The notes under the pieces were generated by a model. It worked only from the letters and a program-made list of their open reading frames with translations, had not been told where the DNA came from and did not search any database. 13,312 nucleotides of DNA from Thalassiosira profunda (lineage: Eukaryota > Bacillariophyta > Thalassiosirophyceae > Thalassiosirales > Thalassiosiraceae), in contig JALLAP010000851.1 in assembly GCA_036939355.1 (NCBI GenBank), positions 1-13,312 of the forward strand. Reading direction: 5' to 3'. A program made the translations under genes and the position numbers. This document shows, piece by piece, positions 7,236 through 13,312 of this stretch (the stretch's first letter is position 1; the number at the start of each line of letters is the position of its first letter).

Positions 7236-10200
7236 TCAGAGCACACAGTGCCGTGCCACAGTTTCCGTGACATTCGAATCTACCTCCGGGCGAGCGGGAG
7301 CTAGCCAAAGCGACACCGTCAAAAGCCATTGTTGCATCTCTGCGTTGGGAGCGCCACTTGGGATGGGCGGCGCCTGCGACATGCGGCCCTCTCCTGACGA
7401 TTGGTAGCAAGCCCACATAACCGCCCGAAGCGCCTCCTTCGTGGGCAACACTGCCGTGTACCGAGAGTCCGCAGCAACGATGGATTGCAAAAGGGAGCCA
7501 AGATCCAACGGCCCGGCTGGATTTTCCACGAACTTCGAGATGCGCCACACCAGCATGTTGGATACGCGGCTGACCTGCTGCTGCGGGGCTCTTTCCATTA
7601 CCGCCACGAGAGATTTCGTCCCCCACTCCAAAGAGTTCGCCTTCAGCTCAATGTTGTCGGACAGAGCAATGGAGAATAGACCCAAAGTCAAGTCCGAGTG
7701 GCCTTCGAGCAATTTGAGAGCTTTCTGAGCCCACGCCATCTTGTCGACCTCCTTGCTCTTCAGCTGTTTGCTCAGTTTGAGGAAATCGCTGTACAGTTCC
7801 GGACGATCCGAGAACGACTGTTTCACGCGGGCGATGAACTCCCTTCCATCGTGCAGGGAGGTGGTCGCTTCGTTGGATTTCAGAGGAGCAGTAGCTGCCA
7901 TAAGCCCTGTAGAAACAGGAGCAGGTGTTTCACCTTCAGTGTGCTGCGTCGCGGTGGTGTGGTCGCGCGAAGCTGGCTGTTTCTGAGCTGCGACGTTGGC
8001 CACTCCGGTAGGCGCAGTCCCCTCAGTGTTCTGAACAATGGTTTCGTTCGCAGCGGCAGTATCAGCAGCATCACTGCCATCAACGGCAGTTTCGTTCGCA
8101 GCAGCGGCAGCGGCGTGCTGCTGCCTCTCTGCTTCCCATTGGTTGGCTGCTGTTTTTACCTTCTCGGCAACGGCTTGAAAGATCAACCGCTTCCGCTCGT
8201 ATGCGAAGTCTTCGTCGGCGTCATTGAGGTTGCGCTTGCGCAGTTCTTCCTGCCTTGTCGCATCAACAAGCGATGGGTTGGGAAAGTTGAATGGGCGCTT
8301 CGTTCCCAAGGCATGGACTTTCGCCAGTGTTTCATCAGGAATGCGAGTCTCCTGACAGGCCACATATGCCGGTGGGCTTGACAATACCTGGCTCAGAAAT
8401 GCCAGCCGTTCCTGGTGGCTCAGTGGACCCAGTGCCGCCTCAAGTCTGAGCCCATAATCCGCTCCCAACGCTGCCTCAGATATCAACAGGCCATCAACGA
8501 GCTTTCCTGTCGCACTCTTGCCCAAGATCGATACCTGGAGTTGAACGTCATTTCCCGCACGTTTGCTCTTCCTCCGTGGTGCTATGCCTACGCCTTTGAA
8601 GCCTTTCAGCGCTTTGTACTCGTCCAGAAGCCGGTCGTGCTCGACCTTTTCGTCGTTGCTGTCTTCAGCCTCGTCAACCTCTTGCGAAATTGTCGGCTGG
8701 TCTACCATCCCACCGTCGTTGATTCTGTTCTCTGCGGCTACACGGGCCTCCTTGACCATGGCCAGCAGTTCGCGACGGTGCGCAATCAGAGCGAGCACAT
8801 TCTTGCTGTGCTCATAAGCCGGTTCGACGGCGCTTTTCATCTTGTTCACCACTGCTTTCCAGAGTTGACACTTCCGCTCAGCTGTCAGCGTTTTCACGTT
8901 CGACAACTTGCGCTTGTCGATTTCGTCCGCCCTCTCCGACTCGGCGAGCGAGGGGCTGGAAAAGTTGAAGGCGGCCGTCGCTCCTTCGATGAGCATTTCG
9001 TCGGAAGCTGCCTCCGTGTCAAATGAGGGAGGATCTAACAATGCCTGCCATAGAAACTCCAGCTGATCATGAAGGCCCAGTGAGCGCATGGTTTCGTTGA
9101 GTAGAAGCGAAAAGTCAACTCCCAGCGCTGCTTCCGATAGCAAGAGGCCGTCCAGCGATGCAGTCATCGTTTTGCCATTCGCCTGTATCTTCATTTTGAC
9201 AACGTTGCCAGCAGAGTCGAAGCGTCTCTCGATCTCGACGCCTCGGAAGGCTTTCAGGGCTTTGTGCTCCCTAAGTCGCTTGTCGAAGTCGGCCTTGGAC
9301 GCAAATCGGTTTGGCTTTCTCTGGACTGGAAGGGCGCAGACTTCCTTCTCCAACGCTGACCGAGTGACCAACTGAACAGGGAGGCCTTCTTCCATGATGG
9401 AATCGATGCCGAGATGCTCTGACTTCTTGGACACAACGCTGTCGTCGACGCGGAAGAAGAAGCGGCCATCTTCTGCGTCTTCCGGAAGGTACAGCATGTC
9501 CTGCTGCTCCAAGATCTCATTCCGAACGTCAAAGAGCCGCAGACCGGGCCTCGCCTCGATGACGAGCTGCCCGTTGTCGAAGCTGACCTTCAATTGACTT
9601 CCCTCTGGAGCGTTGCGAAAGCTCACGGGCAGGTAGGAGTCAATAGTGGCGAACCACGACGGGAGCTCAACGTTGTCGACCTCTTCCTCTTCTGTAGCTC
9701 TGATGCTACGAACGCGCTCCTCTGCGCACATGCGGCTGTCCCGCACCAAAGCCAACAGTTTGCGGCGATGCTCAATGTTCTCGAGCAGGTGCCTGCGCTT
9801 CTCGTCGACGACGCTGAGGGTATCTTTTGGCGCGGCATCCGAGTACGACGACGAAAGCTGAGGAGTGCAATTCTCGCTATTCGCCTCCTCTGGCAGCAGC
9901 CCCTGACTTTCGAGGTATAGTCGGCGGTTGGACTCGGACTTCTTCAACAAGTCCTTCGCAGTCAGCCACCTGCATCAAATCAGAAGAGATCAGCAAATAA
10001 GACACGGCTGAGGACGAGGCAATCGAACGACCACGCAGAGACAACGCACCTGTCGTGGGACTTTTTGAAGCCCAGGTAATGCACAAGATACTTCTTCGCG
10101 CCGGAATCGCCCGTGGTATCTTCCTTGCACCTCAGAATCTTAGCCTCGTACAGAACGCCCCGGTCCCACGCAAAGATCTCCTCGTTCGCGTCATACTTCT

Positions 10201-11722
10201 CTGCTTCCTGGACTTCTTTGCTGTGCTTGGTGGCCACGAGCGTTTCGTCAGCATTGTCCGACGCCTCGGAGTTCGCCACGACGTCGGTTGCAGCCGTCGT
10301 CACCGTCTCCTTCTGCACCACACCTGTGCTGCCCGTGGTATCCTGAAAGTGCTCGCACTGCAGCTCGCCCTCTGGCGTGGCTACCTCCAGTTCTTCCCCA
10401 TTGGCACTTCCCACGACGCCCCCCGCCTTTTCCTGCTTCTGGAAGTGCTTTATGGCATGTCCCCGGGTTTGCTCCGCGGTCCGGCTCTTGACTAGGGTGG
10501 CGATCTCGTCCCACGAGTCCTCCCCGTACTCCTCGAGTCCCTCGAGGAAGAGGCGGTGCTCGTCGTCCGTCCAGCGTCCCGTGTTTTTGACGCGCCCTGT
10601 GGTGGGATCGATGGTGGTCTCCGTGTGCCAGCGCCCTGCTTTCTTCTCCGTCGAGACGATTGTCTGCCGTCGCCCCTTCTTCGCGGTTGTATCATCGCCG
10701 TTAGCCGGGGACGATTTCAGTGCAGAGGCCTTCCTCTTCTGTTGGCCCCTTGCGCCGACCACAGGAGCAACAACACTGCCCGTAACCTTGGAAGAGTCAT
10801 CCATGACGGATGCTTTCCTCCTCTTCACCTTTTCTGCAATCGACACGACGTGGCCATCGACGGGAGCATCCCAAAACTGCTGGGAGGCGTTCGTCGACGG
10901 AGCATCCGTCTTGTTGCCACCCGCAGCCGCACCGTTGGACATCTCCCCCGGAAAATCCGCAACGTTGGTGGGGCTGACGTTTGAGGTGCGGCCTGATTTG
11001 TCCGAGGGCGTGTCCTTGCCCCCCTCCCCCGCCGGGCCCTTCGTGGGGGGGGCGGGGGTATCTTTGCCGAGGCTGAGCATATCCAGGAGCAAAAGATGTG
11101 TGAGCGCCCTATTTCAAGGAGGAAAAGATAAATTTGCAAAGAAGTAGCAACTTGTCGCACCTTCCCATGCCCCCTCCGGTCGCCTCAGCAGCCTCCCCCG
11201 CAACGCGAGGCTTCTTGGAGGCCGGGGGCCCATAATTTCTGATGGGAGGAGCACAAGATGTGATCAATTGCAGAGGATGAGCAAATATATTATTGTGGCG
11301 CAGAGGACAAATGTCGGCAAAAAACATGGACAGCCTCCGTTCACTCACCCGTGGTCAGGATGAGCTCGGCCCGCGGCATCGCCGCGGCGCCGGCCGTAGG
11401 CTCTGGCCGTCTTCTTGGCGCGTCCTCTGCGCCATGAACCGCTGATGTCCGTCCCCGCGGATGCTCCCGCGGCCGCCTGGCCGCCCGACGAGCCAGGACC
11501 CGCTCCTTGACCACCATTGCTTCTCGAGGCCCTCTCCTCGCCCGGCGAACCAGAATTTGAGGCCCCGTCCCCCGCCGAGCTTGAGGGGTGGCTGTTTCCG
11601 CGTTCGCGAATTGAAATCGACACGCGTCCGCTCCCCGCCTCCGACCTGGCCGCCGACGGGCCCAGGGGGCGGGCGCCGTGCCGCGCGAGGAAGGCGCGGG
11701 AGACGTTGTGGACGGTGGGCAT
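7236..11722 (-). CDS. Putative chromatin scaffold: SANT/Myb, Tudor-knot chromo barrel, duplicated module, Sin3-like PAH
   Basis: Four exons on the minus strand: 11722-11349, 11238-11161, 11108-10050 and 9969-7236. Introns are 110, 52 and 80 bp, with donors GTGAGT, GTGCGA, GTGCGT and acceptors CAG, TAG, CAG; phases agree throughout, giving about 1414 aa. Residues 1-124 are Gly/Ser/Arg-rich with basic clusters (WRRGRAKKTARAYGRRRG), and SKKPRV in exon 2 looks like a nuclear localisation signal. A SANT/Myb domain lies at about 328-378 (GRWTDDEHRLFLEGLEEYG ... W). An MRG15/Eaf3-type Tudor-knot lies at about 458-524 (WDRGVLYEAKIL, KKYLVHYLGFKKSHDRW) and is split by intron 3. Residues 739-885 and 955-1116 are two copies of one module sharing DGLL-SEAALG-D and FNF-PSL. 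A Sin3-type PAH domain is at about 1212-1272 (FIARVKQSFSDRPELYSDFL ... LEGHSDLTLG). In known systems Tudor-knots bind methylated histone tails and PAH domains recruit repressor peptides, so a histone-deacetylase-linked role is inferred. The start is the first ATG before a clear promoter gap; a longer upstream frame exists. Confidence 0.8.
8133..8618 (-). repeat. Module B of the protein-level internal duplication in the chromatin gene
   Basis: Encodes residues about 955-1116 and is the second copy of the module above, preceded by its own basic helical segment HRRELLAMVKEAR. Landmarks are EYKALKGFKGVGI, DGLLISEAALGADYGLRL and RPFNFPNPSL. Identity with module A is patchy and high only in these blocks, so the duplication is old and the blocks are probably structural or functional. 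Confidence 0.7.
8826..9266 (-). repeat. Module A of the protein-level internal duplication in the chromatin gene
   Basis: Encodes residues about 739-885. It shares with module B the landmarks E-KALK-F-GV, DGLL-SEAALG-D, FL-Q-L--PP, FNF--PSL and A-ERK. A basic helical segment containing HRRKLLALVRDSR precedes it. The first 50 residues have an AP2/ERF-like pattern (FRGV ... GK ... SEAALGVD), but the conserved tryptophans of AP2 are absent, so this assignment is tentative. Confidence 0.7.
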
Positions 11723-11943
11723 CGGATCGTAGAGGTGAGAGCAATAGGTGGTTGGGGCCGTGTTTAGGGGGGATGTTGGGGCGGGGTGCAGAGCAAGCAA
11801 TGACACAGCCTCTTGCCACGGGAAAACACTCTTGCTTTGGGCAACAACGTCTTCGTTCTCCGATTTCATGCGTCGATCCTTCCTTTCTTCCCTCACACAT
11901 CAATTTGCAACTTGCAACTTGCAACTCAACAACCCAGGAGACG
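11723..11943. promoter_or_regulatory. Divergent promoter between the chromatin gene and the plastid-protein gene
   Basis: This 221-bp gap lies between two divergent ATGs. The right end has a pyrimidine-rich leader (11878-11894, TCCTTCCTTTCTTCCC) followed by three tandem TTGCAAC heptamers. No TATA box is evident. The minus-strand frame of the chromatin gene stays open through part of this gap, so a longer N-terminus cannot be excluded. Confidence 0.5.
11905..11925 (+). repeat. Three perfect tandem TTGCAAC heptamers in the leader of the plastid-protein gene
   Basis: TTGCAAC occurs three times without spacers, 18 bp before the ATG at 11944. Because TTGCAA is self-complementary, the tract reads similarly on both strands. 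It probably lies in the 5' UTR or core promoter. The same hexamer is over-represented in the window's introns. Confidence 0.9.
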
Positions 11944-13154
11944 ATGGTTCGCCTCCGCCACCTCGCGCCCCTGGCGGCGCTCGCGAGCTCGCTGGCCGTC
12001 TCGTCGCACGCATTCTTTCTCCCGGGAAGCCGTCTATCTCGGTGTCGGCAGCTGCAATCACCGACGTCTGCAAAAAAGAAGGATACCCCATCCGAGCCAG
12101 ATGAGTCTCCCTTCTTCTTCGCCTCCGTCGGCGACAGCACCAATTCGACCAACGCCGCCGGCGCCGTGGGGGCCGCGGCCGCGGTGGGGGGCGCGGTGGC
12201 CCTGTCGGAGGGCGCTGCCGGCGGTGGTGTCGCCGCGGGCACTCTGGCTTCATCTTCAACAACAGCTGCGACAACAGCCGCCACAGTGGGGAGCACTGCG
12301 GCAAGCACTACCGCAACGACGTCAGCTACCACAGCGGCCATTTCTGGGGGAAGGGTTGCGGCCACCGCGGGAGGATCGGCCGTAGCTGGTGAGTCAGCTT
12401 TGCTCACATCTCGTGTCTATTGTGCATGCACACTGATTGCAAGGCGTCCTCAATTGCAGCACGAACGGCGGCTGTGGGCGGGACGGCGGCCTCGACAATT
12501 GCAGCAACGTCGGCAGGCAGTGGGAGCTCGGGGACCACAGTCGCGGCGACGTCGGCCGGCAGGGCAGCGGCAACCGGGGGATCGATCGCGGCAGCGAGAA
12601 CGGCAGCGGTGGGAGGGGCATCCACCGTCGCCGCCTCCTCGGCCGGCAGGGCGGGCACCACGGTGGCCGCTGGCAGGGCCGCTACGGCCGTCGCGGGAGG
12701 GGCAGCCGCCACGGCGGAGTTGGGATCGTCCTCGCTCGAGGGCGCAGGGTTGGGGGCCGCGCTGGAATCGACGTCGGCGACATTAGCCGATGGATCCATT
12801 GTCACCGGAGCGGAGGATTTGCTTTTGGGAGACGCCACCGCCGCGGCCGGGGACGGGGCATCCGCGGGCATTGGAGAATTCGCGGACTCTCTTGCCGTGG
12901 CAGCGGCCGATGCGGGGGCTGGGGCGCTGTCGTTTCTTCCGAGTTGGCTTGCTTCGGGCGGACTTGCAGTGCTGCTGTCCGAGCTGGCGTTCGCGGCGCT
13001 TGCCGTGCTGTTCGTGATAATAAAGGCCGGGGGAGAAGCCGGACGGGTGGCAGAGGCTGCAGGCGAGGCCTTGGCTCAGAAGGAGGAGGCTGTTTCAGAG
13101 GAAAGCGTGGAAGCATCGATGCTAGACGATGGAGAAGAGCCAGCGGAGCAATAA
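11944..13154 (+). CDS. Plastid-targeted Ala/Thr/Gly-rich protein with one C-terminal membrane helix, function unknown
   Basis: Two exons, 11944-12388 and 12460-13154; the 71-bp intron runs GTGAGT...TTGCAG and phases agree, giving 379 aa. Residues 1-23 are a signal peptide ending SHA|FF and are followed by a basic stretch (LPGSRLSRCRQLQ), the bipartite presequence for a secondary plastid. After KKKDTPSEPDESPFFFASVGD comes a low-complexity region (about 71-235) made almost only of Ala, Thr, Gly, Ser and Val. It contains loosely repeated units such as ARTAAVGG (twice) and AATSAG/AASSAGRA. One hydrophobic helix lies at about 311-336 (GLAVLLSELAFAALAVLFVI) and is followed by an acidic Glu/Ala tail (EALAQKEEAVSEESVEAS). 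I know no family for it. The architecture suggests a tail-anchored membrane protein with a flexible or structural stalk inside the plastid. The GC-rich repeats open long false frames in other registers. Confidence 0.75.
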
Positions 13155-13312
13155 CGTTAGCTGATCCTACGGCATGACAAACACCTCCCGAGAACTCATC
13201 AGCGTCTCGTTGATCACCCATGTTTGATGTCGACCACTCGATATCGTCAGGGGCGGGCGAGGCACTCTCCCTGCTACCATGCTAACAAAGGAAAACGAAA
13301 ACGTCTTCTCTT
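13155..13312. other. 3' flank, no gene seen
   Basis: The last 158 bp follow the stop of the plastid-protein gene and should contain its 3' UTR. I see no further open frame with support, no RNA gene and no notable repeat. Confidence 0.5.

Noticed and set aside
6840..7304. Plus-strand frame of 154 codons in the gap between the repeat-protein and chromatin genes
   Set aside because: It starts inside the 5' end of the repeat-protein gene, ends inside the chromatin gene, and shows no domain or targeting signal.
11081..11110. Start of the SANT-containing protein near 11080
   Set aside because: The in-frame ATG there is downstream of a pyrimidine-rich acceptor (TTGAAATAG). Joining to two upstream exons in matching phase gives a longer protein with a nuclear localisation signal, so it is treated as internal.
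11355..12407. Minus-strand open frame of about 350 codons across the same region
   Set aside because: The Ala/Pro-rich antisense of GC-rich repeats opens by composition alone. It has no domain and conflicts with the spliced plus-strand gene.
11461..12786. Plus-strand open frame of about 440 codons spanning the divergent promoter and the plastid-protein gene
   Set aside because: Its second part includes the true first exon but runs through the intron, and its upstream part overlaps the chromatin gene's first exon in a Pro/Arg-rich register. The ATG at 11944 with a signal peptide and the GTGAGT splice site is the better model.
12437..13177. Second plus-strand frame of 246 codons within exon 2 of the plastid-protein gene
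   Set aside because: A Gly/Arg-rich shadow of the Ala-rich frame. Only the Ala frame joins exon 1 in phase and has the membrane helix.

Overview
This window is nuclear DNA from a compact eukaryotic genome. The evidence is GT-AG introns of 52-117 bp in three of six complete genes, ATG starts in favourable contexts, and alternating head-to-head and tail-to-tail genes 90-390 bp apart. Two proteins begin with a hydrophobic signal peptide ending in an A-x-A|F motif (ATA|F and SHA|F). That is the bipartite plastid-targeting presequence of algae with a red-derived secondary plastid, so the source is probably a photosynthetic stramenopile (diatom, pelagophyte or relative). I cannot name the species.

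Layout, left to right. (1) A possible start of a leftward gene runs off the left edge (1-46). (2) A plastid lipid-associated protein (PAP/fibrillin) lies on + (340-1122). (3) It converges on a phytanoyl-CoA dioxygenase (PHYHD1-like) gene on - (1210-2322). (4) A divergent promoter of about 196 bp separates that from a secreted ShKT/prolyl 4-hydroxylase on + (2519-4380, three exons). Its second exon holds a 247-bp imperfect tandem duplication that breaks the frame and looks like two alleles placed in tandem. (5) A tail-to-tail neighbour on - (4552-6846) encodes a 764-aa protein with eleven short helical repeats, an acidic middle and a leucine-rich-repeat-like C-terminus. (6) A four-exon gene on - (7236-11722), assembled here from splice sites, encodes about 1414 aa with a SANT/Myb domain, a Tudor-knot chromo barrel, a duplicated 150-residue module and a Sin3-type PAH domain, presumably a chromatin scaffold. 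(7) A second divergent promoter (221 bp) leads to a two-exon + gene (11944-13154) for a plastid-targeted Ala/Thr/Gly-rich protein with one C-terminal membrane helix.

The genes do not form a pathway. The divergent pair in the middle consists of two Fe(II)/2-oxoglutarate oxygenases from different families, and the two plastid proteins flank unrelated genes. The strongest leads are the chromatin protein's domain combination and its repeated module, the all-synonymous 247-bp duplication, the novel repeat protein at 4552-6846, and enrichment of the hexamer TTGCAA in introns. No tRNA, rRNA, mobile element or CRISPR array was seen.
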